NCBI RefSeq assembly: GCF_008085905.1
Contig: NZ_VSFF01000013.1
Location: 124,001 to 188,000, forward strand
DNA: 64,000 nt
Source: Actinomadura syzygii
GTDB taxonomy: Bacteria > Actinomycetota > Actinomycetes > Streptosporangiales > Streptosporangiaceae
Direction of reading: 5' to 3'
Both the position numbers and the translations under genes were made by a program. This document shows, in pieces, positions 9,370 through 17,636 of the stretch (positions are counted from its first letter, which is position 1; every line of letters begins with the position of its first letter). The notes below the pieces were generated by a model. The model made no database searches, was not told the DNA's origin, and saw only the letters and a list, made by a program, of their open reading frames with translations.

Positions 9370-10215
9370 ATGCGCGAGGTCAGGACGCTGCTCACCGGGC
9401 ACGGGCTGGTGGAGTCGCCGCGCTGGCACGGCGACCGGCTGTATTTCTCCGACTGGACGGCGGGCGAGGTCGTCGCGATCGGGCTCGAAGGGGAGAGCGA
9501 GGTGGTCGCGCGGGTGGCGTCGCTGCCGCTCTGCACCGCCTGGCACCCGGACGGACGCCTGCTCATCGTCTCGTCGGCGGACGGGCGGCTGCTGCGCCGC
9601 GAAGCGGACGGCTCCCTCACGGTCCACGCGGAACTCGGCAGGCCGGGCTGGAACGACATCGCCCTTGACGGAAAGGGCAACGCTTACGTCAACAGGGTCG
9701 GATTCGACCCGATGAGCGGCGAGATAGCGGAACCGGGAAGCGTCTTCCTGGCCGCCTCCGACGGCTCAGTGCGAGAGGTCGCGGGTGACATCGCCTTTCC
9801 CAACGGAATGGCCGTCACCCCGGACGACTCGACCTTGGTCGTCGCGGATTCCTATGGACATAACCTGCTGGCCTTCGATATCGACGGCGACGGCGGATTG
9901 TCCAACCGGCGTGTCTGGGCCGACCTCGGCGAGGCCGCGGCGCCGGACGGCATCTGCCTCGACGCGGAGGGCGCCGTCTGGTACGCGGACGTCCCGAACC
10001 GGCGGTGCGTCCGGGTCGCCGAGGGCGGGACCGTCCTGGACACGGTCGAGCTCGACCGGGGCGGCTTCGCCTGCGCGCTGGGCGGCCCGGACGGCCGGAC
10101 GCTCTTCGTCGTCGCCGCCGAATGGCGCGGCATGACGGAGCCGGAACCGGTGACGCCGGGCAGCGGCCAGGTGCAGGCCGTGGAGGTGGACGTCCCCGGC
10201 GTCGGCCGCCCGTGA
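9370..10215 (+). CDS. SMP-30/gluconolactonase-family lactone hydrolase
   Basis: A 281-residue beta-propeller of the SMP-30/gluconolaconase/LRE family. The ATG at 9370 follows GGAGGTGGAACGACG; upstream in-frame starts lack a site. Visible blocks are LVESPRWHGDRLYFSDW (metal-binding Glu near residue 15), WNDIALDGKGNAYVNR, FPNGMAVTPDDSTLVVADSYGHNLLAF (Asn and Asp ligands) and APDGICLDAEGAVWYADVPNRR. Members hydrolyse sugar-acid or other lactones using a divalent metal. It is divergent from the quinoprotein sugar dehydrogenase, whose product is a lactone, so the pair may work in sequence; however, this protein has no signal peptide, so that link is only an inference. Confidence 0.85.
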   Translation: MREVRTLLTGHGLVESPRWHGDRLYFSDWTAGEVVAIGLEGESEVVARVASLPLCTAWHPDGRLLIVSSADGRLLRREADGSLTVHAELGRPGWNDIALDGKGNAYVNRVGFDPMSGEIAEPGSVFLAASDGSVREVAGDIAFPNGMAVTPDDSTLVVADSYGHNLLAFDIDGDGGLSNRRVWADLGEAAAPDGICLDAEGAVWYADVPNRRCVRVAEGGTVLDTVELDRGGFACALGGPDGRTLFVVAAEWRGMTEPEPVTPGSGQVQAVEVDVPGVGRP

Positions 10216-10232
10216 CATCGCCACGGGCGGCC
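10204..10232. terminator. bidirectional terminator between SMP-30 gene and hpnH
   Basis: Perfect 11-bp inverted repeat GGCCGCCCGTG / CACGGGCGGCC with a 7-nt loop. It overlaps the stop of the plus-strand SMP-30 gene and lies six bases beyond the stop of the minus-strand hpnH gene, so it can end both transcripts, including the whole hopanoid operon. Confidence 0.75.
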
Positions 10233-10237
10233 CGCCA

Positions 10238-11242
10238 TCACTTCTCGCGGATCGCCCGCAGGGATTCCTTCAGAGAGCCGACCGTGGAGAACACGGCGGT
10301 CGGCTCATAGCCGCAGTGCGCCATGCAGTTTGCGCAGCGCGGGTCGCGGCCGCGACCGTAGGAATCCCAGTCGGTCTCGTCCAGGAGTTCCTTGTAGGAC
10401 TGGGCGTAGCCGTCCGACATCAGGTAGCAGGGGCGCTGCCACCCGAAAAGGGAGTAGGACGGGATCGCCCAGGCCGTGCACGGGAAGTCGGCCTTGCCCT
10501 CCAGGAAGTCGAGGAAGAGCGGCGAATGGTTGAACCGCCACTTCTTGCGGCGGCCGTCGGCGAACGACTTGCGGAACAGCTCCCGCGTCTCCTGGACGCC
10601 GAGGAAGTGCTCCTGGTCGGGCGCCTTCTCGTAGGCGTACGCGGGCGAGATCATCATCTCGTCGACCTTGAGGTCGTCGTTGAGGTAGTTCAGGACGTCG
10701 ATGACGGTCTGCGGCGTGTCGGTGTTGAAGAACGTCGTGTTCGTAGTGACGCGGAACCCGCGCCGCTGGCATTCGCGGATGGCGGCGACCGCGTCGTCGA
10801 ACACGCCCTCCTTGCACACCGACTCGTCGTGCCGCTCTTTGAGCCCGTCGATGTGCACCGCCCACGCGAAGTACGGCGACGGCTTGAACTTGTCGAGCTT
10901 CTTGGGGATGAGCAGCGCGTTCGTGCACAGGAACACGAACTTCTTCATCTTGATGAGCTCGGCCACCAGCACGTCGATCTGCGGGTGCATGAGCGGCTCG
11001 CCGCCCGCGATCGACACCATCGGCGCGCCGCACTCCTTGATGGCGGCGACCGCCTGCTCGACCGGCATGCGTTTCTTGAGGACGTCGTGCGGATGCTGGA
11101 TCTTGCCGCACCCGGCGCACGCGAGATTGCACGCGAAGAGCGGTTCGAGTTCGACGATGAGCGGAAACTTCTCCCGGCCCTGGAGTTTGTTGCGGAGGAT
11201 ATAGGTCCCGATGCGAACGCTTTGGCGAATGGGCATGCTCAT
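10238..11242 (-). CDS. hpnH: HpnH, radical SAM adenosyl-hopene transferase
   Basis: A 334-residue radical SAM enzyme that joins 5'-deoxyadenosine to diploptene, giving adenosylhopane, the first step of hopanoid side-chain extension. The radical SAM motif CxxxCxxC is at C38, C42 and C45 (ACNLACAGCGK), followed by SIAGGEPLMHP, the SAM-binding GGEP block. The C-terminal half has the HpnH Cys pattern and the FGWQRPCYLMSDGYAQSY segment. The ATG at 11242 has AAAGGAGG upstream. It is the last gene of the hopanoid operon, 49 bp after shc. The nucleosidase HpnG that usually acts next is not encoded nearby. Confidence 0.95.
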   Translation of the reverse strand: MSMPIRQSVRIGTYILRNKLQGREKFPLIVELEPLFACNLACAGCGKIQHPHDVLKKRMPVEQAVAAIKECGAPMVSIAGGEPLMHPQIDVLVAELIKMKKFVFLCTNALLIPKKLDKFKPSPYFAWAVHIDGLKERHDESVCKEGVFDDAVAAIRECQRRGFRVTTNTTFFNTDTPQTVIDVLNYLNDDLKVDEMMISPAYAYEKAPDQEHFLGVQETRELFRKSFADGRRKKWRFNHSPLFLDFLEGKADFPCTAWAIPSYSLFGWQRPCYLMSDGYAQSYKELLDETDWDSYGRGRDPRCANCMAHCGYEPTAVFSTVGSLKESLRAIREK

Positions 11243-11291
11243 GGTCGAACCTCCTTTGGCGGGGTGAACTCGGTGGTCTCCGCCGGGCGCG

Positions 11292-13157
11292 TCATCTGGA
11301 GCCTCCGAGGTAGCGCCCGAGGGCGCTGATCGGGAAGACCAGCCGGTAGAGGTGGTAGTTGATGTAGAAGTCGCCGGGGAATCCGGTGCCGGTGAACTGG
11401 TCCTCGTCCCAGGTGCCGTCCGGGCGCTGGTGGTCGACGAGCCAGCGGACGCCCGCGTCCACGGCATGGGACCGTTCCCCCGCCGCGAGCAGCGCGAGCA
11501 GCGCCCACGCCGTCTGCGACGCGGTCGACTCGCCCCGTCCGATCCAGGCGGGGTCCTCGTAGGAGCGCAGGTCCTCGCCCCAGCCGCCGTCCGGGTTCTG
11601 GTGCGCCTCCAGCCATTCGACCGCGCGGCGGATCGGCGGCTTGTGCGCCGGGACGCCCGCCGCGACCAGGGCGGGGACGACGCTCCCCGTCCCGTAGACG
11701 TGGTTGGCGCCCCAGCGTCCGAACCACGAGCCGTCCGCCTCCTGCGCTTTGAGCAGCCACACCACGGCCCGCTTGACCGTGCGCGACTCGGCGCGGCCCT
11801 CCCCCGCGAGGGCCTCGACGACATGGGCGGTCACGTCCGCGGACGGCGGGTCGATGACCGCGCCGAAGTCGCAGAACGGCAGTTTCGTGCACAGCTCCCG
11901 GGTGTTGTCGGCATCGAACGCGCCGTACCCGCCGTCCCGGGACGCCATACCTTCCAGCCACCGGATCGCGCGCTGGATCGGCTGCTCCGCCTCGGGGAGA
12001 TCGACCTTGCGGAGCGCGAGAATCGCCTCGGCGGTGTCGTCGGTGTCGGGGTAGACGTCGTTGTCGAACTCGAAGGCCCAGCCGCCCGGCGGGACGTCCG
12101 GGCGGCGCACCGCCCAGTCCCCGAGGCCGCGGACCTCCTCGTCCACGACCCAGGCGGCGGCGCGGCGCAGCGCCGGGTCGGCGGGCGGGACGCCCGCGTC
12201 GCCGAGCGCGTTGATCGCGAGGACCGTGTCCCACACCGGGGACTGGCACGCCTCCAGGCGGCGGCCCCTCTCGTCCCGGATCGTGAACCGGTCGAGGCCG
12301 TCCAGGCCCCGCTTGATCACCGGGTGGTCGAGGCCGTAGCCGAGTTCGTACAGCGCCATCAGCGAGTACACCCAGGGCGGCTGGATGCCGCCCCAGCAGC
12401 CGTCCGCCTCCTGCCGCGCGATGATCCAGTCGGCGGCGCGGCGGACCGCGGCCCGGCGCAGCGGGCCGACCGGACGCCGCTGGTACACGTGCAGGACGCG
12501 GTCGAGGCCGGTGAAGAACCGTCCCCAGCCCCGCTCGTCCTTCGCCGGACGGACGCCGCTCCGCAGCTCCGGCAGGTCGAACGGCAGCGCCCGCACCGGA
12601 CGCAGCGACCCGAGCACCGTCAGCGGGACGATCGTCTGCCGCGCCCAGCACCCCCAGTCGTACACGTTCAGCGGGAACCGGTTCGGCAGGAACATCAGCT
12701 CGGGCGGCATGACGGGCAGGTCGTCCCAGGACCACAGCCCGAACAGGGCCAGCCAGATCCTGGTGAAGACCCGGCCGGCCTCGATCCCGCCCGACTCCCG
12801 GACGTACCCCGCGGCCCGGCGCATGTGGTCGGCGTCGACCGGGTCGCGGGCGAGGCGCAGCGCGACGTACGCCTCGATGGTGGTCGACAGGTCCGGCGGG
12901 CCGCCGTGGAAGTTCGCCCACGTCCCGTCCGGCCGCTGCTGGGAGCGGATCCAGCGCGCCGCCTCCGCCGTCTCCGCGTCGGACCTGATGCCGAGGAACT
13001 GCCGGAGGAGCAGGTCCTCGGCGTCCATGGTCACGTTCGTCTCCAGCTCGCCCTTCCACCAGCCCTCCGGCGACTGGAGGCGGAGGAGGTGGTCGCGGGC
13101 CGCCTCGGCGGCGGCAGCGGCGGCACCGGTGAGTCCGGACACGTCGGTCGTGGTCAT
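11292..13157 (-). CDS. shc: squalene-hopene cyclase
   Basis: A 621-residue cyclase that folds and protonates squalene to give hopene/hopanol; monotopic at the membrane. The catalytic acid motif DxDDTA is present as DTDDTA at about residues 371-376. Several QW repeats are clear (for example QRPDGTWANFHGG, QEADGCWGGIQPPW, QEADGSWFGRWGANHVYG, QNPDGGWGED, QRPDGTWDEDQFTGTGFP). Length fits bacterial enzymes (about 620-650). The ATG at 13157 has AGGAGCGC upstream and the gene starts 39 bp after the prenyl synthase stop. Position between the prenyl synthase and hpnH matches other actinobacterial hopanoid loci. Confidence 0.97.
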   Translation of the reverse strand: MTTTDVSGLTGAAAAAAEAARDHLLRLQSPEGWWKGELETNVTMDAEDLLLRQFLGIRSDAETAEAARWIRSQQRPDGTWANFHGGPPDLSTTIEAYVALRLARDPVDADHMRRAAGYVRESGGIEAGRVFTRIWLALFGLWSWDDLPVMPPELMFLPNRFPLNVYDWGCWARQTIVPLTVLGSLRPVRALPFDLPELRSGVRPAKDERGWGRFFTGLDRVLHVYQRRPVGPLRRAAVRRAADWIIARQEADGCWGGIQPPWVYSLMALYELGYGLDHPVIKRGLDGLDRFTIRDERGRRLEACQSPVWDTVLAINALGDAGVPPADPALRRAAAWVVDEEVRGLGDWAVRRPDVPPGGWAFEFDNDVYPDTDDTAEAILALRKVDLPEAEQPIQRAIRWLEGMASRDGGYGAFDADNTRELCTKLPFCDFGAVIDPPSADVTAHVVEALAGEGRAESRTVKRAVVWLLKAQEADGSWFGRWGANHVYGTGSVVPALVAAGVPAHKPPIRRAVEWLEAHQNPDGGWGEDLRSYEDPAWIGRGESTASQTAWALLALLAAGERSHAVDAGVRWLVDHQRPDGTWDEDQFTGTGFPGDFYINYHLYRLVFPISALGRYLGGSR

Positions 13158-13196
13158 TCAGCGCTCCTTACTGTCCGCGTGCGTTGGGCCGGGGCC

Positions 13197-14207
13197 TCAG
13201 TGGTCCCTTTCGGTGACGAAGAGGGCGATGTCGCGGAACTCGGCGCGGACGTGCTCGTCGATGCCCGCGTCGCCGAGGTGCTTCTCGGCGGACGCGATGC
13301 GCCGGTCCGCCTCCGCGGCGGCCCAGTCGCGCCCGCCCGCCGCCTCGACCAGCCGGGCCGTCTCGCGCAGGTCGTCCTCGGACGCCGTGCCGGGACGCGC
13401 GTACAGCTCGGCGAGCCGCGCCGACTCGGGCGTCCCCGCGTTCAGCGCGAACACGACCGGGAGCGACTTCTTGCGCGCCCGCAGGTCGGACAGCACCGGC
13501 TTGCCGGTCGTGTCCGGGCTGCCCCAGATGCCGAGCAGGTCGTCCACGAGCTGGAACGCGAGGCCCATCTCGGAGCCGAACCCGGTCAGCTCGGTGACGA
13601 GGTCCGCCGGGCCCTCGCCGAGCATCGCGCCGATCGAGCAGGAGCAGGCGAGCAGGGCGCCCGTCTTGTCCGCGGCCATGGTGAGGCACTCGTCGAGCGT
13701 CACGTCGTCGCGCTGCTCGAACCCGAGGTCGAACGACTGGCCGGAGATCAGCCGCTGCGTCGCGGCGGTCAGCGCGCGGGCCGCCCAGTGCGAGCCGCGC
13801 GTGTTCTCGTCCAGCAGGAGTTCCTCGGACAGCGCGAGCAGGGCGTCGCCGCCGAGGATCGCGGCGGACGGGCCGAAGACCGTCCACGCGGCGGGACGGT
13901 GCCGGCGCGTCCGGTCGCCGTCCATGATGTCGTCGTGCAGCAGCGAGAACGCGTGCACGAACTCGACGGCGACCGCGCCGGGCAGCGCCGTCTCGTAGGA
14001 CGTCCCGGCCGCGCGGCCGGACAGCAGCGCCAGCGCGGGACGCAGCGCCTTCCCGCCCGCCGCGGCCGGACGCCCGTGCTCGTCGGTCCAGCCGAGGTGG
14101 TAGGCGACGACCTTCCGGATCGACGGGTCGAGGCGTTCGGCGGCGGCGCGCATCGCCTGGTCGACCAGCGCGCGCCCGTCGGTGATCGAGGCGGGGACGG
14201 CGGTCAT
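13197..14207 (-). CDS. polyprenyl (farnesyl-type) diphosphate synthase of the hopanoid operon
   Basis: A 336-residue trans-prenyltransferase that condenses isopentenyl diphosphate with allylic diphosphates, most likely making farnesyl diphosphate for squalene. The first Asp-rich motif is HDDIMDGDRTRRHRPA (about 95-108). The second motif reads QLVDDLLGIWG, where the third Asp of DDxxD is replaced by Gly, a variant seen in actinobacterial operonic enzymes. GGKALRP near residue 51 is the IPP-binding GKxxRP block. The ATG at 14207 overlaps the hpnE stop (ATGA), so translation is coupled. Chain length cannot be fixed from sequence; C15 is inferred from context. Confidence 0.9.
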   Translation of the reverse strand: MTAVPASITDGRALVDQAMRAAAERLDPSIRKVVAYHLGWTDEHGRPAAAGGKALRPALALLSGRAAGTSYETALPGAVAVEFVHAFSLLHDDIMDGDRTRRHRPAAWTVFGPSAAILGGDALLALSEELLLDENTRGSHWAARALTAATQRLISGQSFDLGFEQRDDVTLDECLTMAADKTGALLACSCSIGAMLGEGPADLVTELTGFGSEMGLAFQLVDDLLGIWGSPDTTGKPVLSDLRARKKSLPVVFALNAGTPESARLAELYARPGTASEDDLRETARLVEAAGGRDWAAAEADRRIASAEKHLGDAGIDEHVRAEFRDIALFVTERDH

Positions 14208-15574
14208 CGTCCGGTCACCCCGTTCGCGGTGCTCGCGCCTTTCGCCCCGCCCGCGCCGGACAGGTGCCGCCGGGCCAGCCGGGCGGCGCTCAGGCCACTG
14301 CGCACGGCTCCCTCCATCGTGTCGGGCCAGCCCGTGTCGGTCCACGCGCCGGCGAGGAACAGCCACGGCAGCCGCGTCGCGGACGCGGGGCGCAGCGCGC
14401 CGCTGCCGGGGCCCTGGCGGAATGTGGCGTGCCGCTCCCGGGTCACGAAGAAGTCGGTGACGCGGGCCTTTCGGGCGGCCGGGAGCAGCCGCGCCAGCTC
14501 GGCGAGGAACACGTCGCGGATCTCGGCGGTGGGCGTGTCGATCCAGCGGTCCGCCGCCGACACCGACACGGCCAGGTACTGGCCCGACGCCGGGCCGCCG
14601 ATCCGCGTCCGGTCGAAGATCCACTGCGCGGGCGAGTCGATCGCCGCGACGAACGGCTCGTCCAGGACGGGACGGTCGTAGACGACGTGGACGTTGACGA
14701 TCGGGCTGGAGCCGAGCCCCGCCCATTTCGCGCGGTCGGGGGACGCCTCCTCGGGGACGAGCCCCGAGGCGACCCGGTGCGGCACCGCGACGACCACCGC
14801 GTCCGCGCTCACCGGCGAGCCGTCGACCAGCAGTTTCGGGCCGTCCTCGATGGCCGTCACCTTCGCCCCGAGCCGGACGCTCCCGCCGCCCTCCTGGATC
14901 TCCTTCGCCGCGATCGTGCCGTGCAACTCCCCGAGCGGGACGGCCGGGACGCCGATGTCGGCGGCGTCCGAGCGGCCGAGCAGCGCGGTCTTGCAGACGA
15001 ACGCGGCCGGGCCGAGCGCCGCCTCGTCCAGCCTGATGTTGAGGGCGGCCGTGACGAACAGCTCCCACAGCGCGAGCCGGGCCCGTTCGCGCTGGCCGTG
15101 CCCGGCGAGCCAGCCGCCCATGCTCGTCTTGTCGAGTTCGGGGTCGGCGGTGTCGAGCCGGTCGAGCGCCAGCGACGCGCGCACCGCCCGCAGCCGGTCG
15201 GACGGCGGCAGCAGCGAGTACCCGGCGAGGGCCGGGAGCAGATGCAGCGGGCCCGGCGCCTTCGCGCGGCGGAGCCGCCCGCCGCCGCCGTCCGGGGTGC
15301 GGACGCGGACGTCGAACCGGTCCTGCACCCGGACCAGGTCGTGCGCGCCCAGCCGTCCGAGCAGCCCTTGGTAGGCGGTGCAGCACTTCAGGAAGATGTG
15401 CTGCCCGTTGTCGACGGTGAGGCCGTCGCGCTGGAAGGAGTGCGTCGCGCCGCCGAGCCGGGGACGCGCCTCGTAGACCGTCGCCCGCAGCCCGGCCCCC
15501 TGGAGGGCCAGCGCGGCGGTGATGCCGGCGAGCCCGCCACCGACGATCGCCACGTCTCGCACGGGGCCGGTCAT
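14204..15574 (-). CDS. hpnE: HpnE, FAD-dependent hydroxysqualene reductase
   Basis: A 456-residue flavoprotein of the amine oxidase/phytoene desaturase superfamily. The dinucleotide-binding motif IVGGGLAGITAALAL is at residues 9-23, followed by the acidic YEARPRLGG. Blocks TVDNGQHIFLKCCTAY and, at the C-terminus, LAGAWTDTGWPDTMEGAVRSG (split here by family conservation) are typical of HpnE. The enzyme reduces hydroxysqualene made by HpnC to squalene. Its ATG overlaps the hpnD stop by ATGA and its own stop overlaps the prenyl synthase start in the same way, so three genes are translationally linked. Confidence 0.93.
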   Translation of the reverse strand: MTGPVRDVAIVGGGLAGITAALALQGAGLRATVYEARPRLGGATHSFQRDGLTVDNGQHIFLKCCTAYQGLLGRLGAHDLVRVQDRFDVRVRTPDGGGGRLRRAKAPGPLHLLPALAGYSLLPPSDRLRAVRASLALDRLDTADPELDKTSMGGWLAGHGQRERARLALWELFVTAALNIRLDEAALGPAAFVCKTALLGRSDAADIGVPAVPLGELHGTIAAKEIQEGGGSVRLGAKVTAIEDGPKLLVDGSPVSADAVVVAVPHRVASGLVPEEASPDRAKWAGLGSSPIVNVHVVYDRPVLDEPFVAAIDSPAQWIFDRTRIGGPASGQYLAVSVSAADRWIDTPTAEIRDVFLAELARLLPAARKARVTDFFVTRERHATFRQGPGSGALRPASATRLPWLFLAGAWTDTGWPDTMEGAVRSGLSAARLARRHLSGAGGAKGASTANGVTGR

Positions 15575-16431
15575 CGCCGGATCCCGGACATCGCCATCGC
15601 GGAGACGGTCGCCTTCTGCCAGGTCGGCAGCGACGTCCGCGTCTCCAGTGCGGCCAGCGGGTCGGCCGTGATGCGCTTCAGCACCTGCCGGTAGATACCC
15701 GCCATCGCGCCCGCGCACGCGGCGCTGCGCCGATCGAGCAGGGGGAGCAGCTTCAGCCCGGTCGCGTACCACTCGTCCGCGCGGGCCGCCTCGAACCGGA
15801 TCAGCGAGACGAGGTGCTCCGGCGGGTCGGTGAACCGGCCGGACTCGTCCAGGTGCAGCGAGCAGCCGAACCTCGCGAGGTCCTTGGCGGGGAGGTAGAC
15901 GCGGCCGTTCGTCCCGTCCTCGCGGATGTCGCGCAGGATGTTGGTGAGCTGGAGCGCGACCCCGAGCGCGTCCGCTCGCGGAATCGCCGTGTCCGGATCG
16001 GATGTGCCGAAGACGCCGAGGGAGAGCCGGCCGACTGCGCCCGCTACGCAGCGGCAGTACCAGAGCAGGTCGTCGAAGGTGTCGTAGGTTGCGCCGCGGA
16101 CGTCGGCCTCGCAGCCGTCGATCAGCTCGCCGAAGGCGTCCAGCGGGATCGGGTGGTCGCGGGCCGCGTCCGCCAGCGCCACGAGCACCGGGTCGTCCGG
16201 ATGGTCCGCGATGCGGGTGAGCCGCGCGCGTTCGTCCGCCAGCCGCGCGAGCCTCGTATCGGGAGGCGCGTCGTGGTCGTCGCCGATGTCGTCGATCCGC
16301 CGGGCGAAGGCGTAGACGGCGCTGAGCGCCCGCCGCTTCGGCGCGGGCAGCAGCCGGATCCCGTAGGAGAAATTGCGCGCCTGCGTCCGCACAACGCTCT
16401 CGCAGTACCGGTGAGCGCTGGCCTCGTCCAT
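15571..16431 (-). CDS. hpnD: HpnD, presqualene diphosphate synthase
   Basis: A 286-residue head-to-head isoprenyl synthase that joins two farnesyl diphosphates to presqualene diphosphate. Both Asp-rich motifs are intact: RRIDDIGDDHD (about 43-53) and NILRDIREDGTNGRVYLP (about 165-182). The ATG at 16431 follows GGAGATGAGGAG; a longer frame to 16563 would overlap hpnC and is rejected. It begins four bases after the hpnC stop. HpnC and HpnD share a fold; HpnD is assigned from the RxYLP/NILRD pattern and operon order. Confidence 0.92.
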   Translation of the reverse strand: MDEASAHRYCESVVRTQARNFSYGIRLLPAPKRRALSAVYAFARRIDDIGDDHDAPPDTRLARLADERARLTRIADHPDDPVLVALADAARDHPIPLDAFGELIDGCEADVRGATYDTFDDLLWYCRCVAGAVGRLSLGVFGTSDPDTAIPRADALGVALQLTNILRDIREDGTNGRVYLPAKDLARFGCSLHLDESGRFTDPPEHLVSLIRFEAARADEWYATGLKLLPLLDRRSAACAGAMAGIYRQVLKRITADPLAALETRTSLPTWQKATVSAMAMSGIRR

Positions 16432-16435
16432 CTCC

Positions 16436-17293
16436 TCATCTCCTTCCCAAAGTCCGCGACCACTCGACGAGCAACCGCGACTTCTTCGGTTTCGGCGCGC
16501 CGCCCAGCACGTCATAAGCGTTTCGGTCCAGCGCCGCGAGCGCGGCGAGGCCGCCCGCGACATAGCCGGAGACGGCGACCCGCGCGAATCCGCGGAGCCG
16601 CGGGGTGAGGGCCGTGCCCTCGGCCAGGAGCCGCGCCGCGCGGTCGGCCTGGAGCGCGACCACGCCGCGCAGCCGCGTCGGGGTGACGGCGGCGGACAGG
16701 TCGCCCTCGACGCAGCCGAAGCGGCGGAGATCGTCCTGCGGCAGGTAGACGCGGCCGTTGCGGTGGTCCTCGGCGACGTCCTGGCAGTGCTCGATGATCT
16801 GGAGCGCGGTGCACACCTTGTCGGAGAGGGCGAGCCGGTCCGGGGTGGCGGCGCCGAACACGTGCAGGACGATGTGCCCCACCGGATCGGCGGACAGCGC
16901 GCAGTACGCCAGCAGGTCGTCGAACGTCGCGTAGCGCGTCACGTCCTGGTCCTGGCGATTGGCCTTGAGAAGGCGGCGGAACGGCTCGGCGGGTATTCCG
17001 CACGCGGCCACGGTGCGGGCCAGGTCGCGCATCGCGGGCAGTTCCGGACGTTCCCCGGCATAGACGCGGTCGAGGTCGCGTTCTACGAGGTCGAGAAGTC
17101 CGGCGCGCTCTTCCGGGGGAGCCTCGTCGCCGATGTCGTCGACGAGCCGGGCGTAGCCGTACACGTTGAGCAGATGGGCGCGGTGGCGCGCGGGCAGGAG
17201 GCGGCTGGCGACCGGAAAGTTCTCTCCGGCCTGCAGTTCGTCGCGGGAACGACGTTCCGCTGTCTCGTTCCACAAACGCTCGCTGACGGACAT
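16436..17293 (-). CDS. hpnC: HpnC, hydroxysqualene synthase
   Basis: A 285-residue squalene/phytoene synthase-family protein and first gene of the hopanoid operon. It converts presqualene diphosphate to hydroxysqualene. The N-terminal ENFPVASRLLP block is characteristic of HpnC; Asp-rich motifs are LVDDIGDEAPPEE (about 50-62) and CQDVAEDHRNGRVYLP (about 169-184). The ATG at 17293 has GAAGGAACG upstream. With HpnD and HpnE it replaces a one-enzyme squalene synthase. The operon promoter must lie in 17294-17636. Confidence 0.93.
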   Translation of the reverse strand: MSVSERLWNETAERRSRDELQAGENFPVASRLLPARHRAHLLNVYGYARLVDDIGDEAPPEERAGLLDLVERDLDRVYAGERPELPAMRDLARTVAACGIPAEPFRRLLKANRQDQDVTRYATFDDLLAYCALSADPVGHIVLHVFGAATPDRLALSDKVCTALQIIEHCQDVAEDHRNGRVYLPQDDLRRFGCVEGDLSAAVTPTRLRGVVALQADRAARLLAEGTALTPRLRGFARVAVSGYVAGGLAALAALDRNAYDVLGGAPKPKKSRLLVEWSRTLGRR

Positions 17294-17556
17294 GACGTTC
17301 CTTCGAGGACGGCGGCGTATGGGGCGGTCAACAACGCTGCCCGATAACCGGGTGCTCGCCCGGAATCGCGGGCAATGAGGGTCATGCGGCCTACGTCCCC
17401 TGGTAACCGCGCCGACCCTCCCGAATATCCGTCTTTTATGAATATAGACCGGAAGTGGTCAGACGGGAATATGCGATCCACCTTGCCGGCGATCACCCTT
17501 TGTCATGGCGCATTCTCAGCACGCGATCATGATCCGGCGACCGGACGCGGCCACCG

Positions 17557-17592
17557 GGCGGGCACGGGGGCGGGCACGAGGGCGGGCACGGG
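17557..17592. repeat. 12-bp tandem repeat, three copies
   Basis: GGCGGGCACGGG at 17557-17568 and 17581-17592 flank GGCGGGCACGAG at 17569-17580. The block is intergenic, directly next to the XRE-gene hairpin. Confidence 0.8.
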
Positions 17593-17593
17593 A

Positions 17594-17624
17594 CGGCCGG
17601 AACCCCGGAGCGAGGTCCCGGCCG
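17594..17624 (-). terminator. hairpin after the XRE regulator gene
   Basis: Arms CGGCCGGAACC (17594-17604) and GGTCCCGGCCG (17614-17624) pair with one mismatch around a 9-nt loop, 13 bp beyond the stop of the XRE gene. It probably ends that transcript before the hopanoid promoter. Confidence 0.55.
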
Positions 17625-17636
17625 GTACGCGGCGGC

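Larger units (their letters stand above)
17294..17636. other. hopanoid operon leader and gap, no gene
   Basis: 343 bases between the hpnC start and the stop of the XRE gene. The part near 17420-17480 is relatively A/T-rich, with three GAATAT words, and is the likely place for the hopanoid operon promoter. The part near 17557-17624 holds a 12-bp tandem repeat and a hairpin, annotated separately. No coding frame there is convincing. Confidence 0.5.

Noticed and set aside
11352..14681. 1109-residue open frame opposite the hopanoid genes
   Set aside because: Antisense to shc and the prenyl synthase, with no recognisable domain and typical shadow composition.
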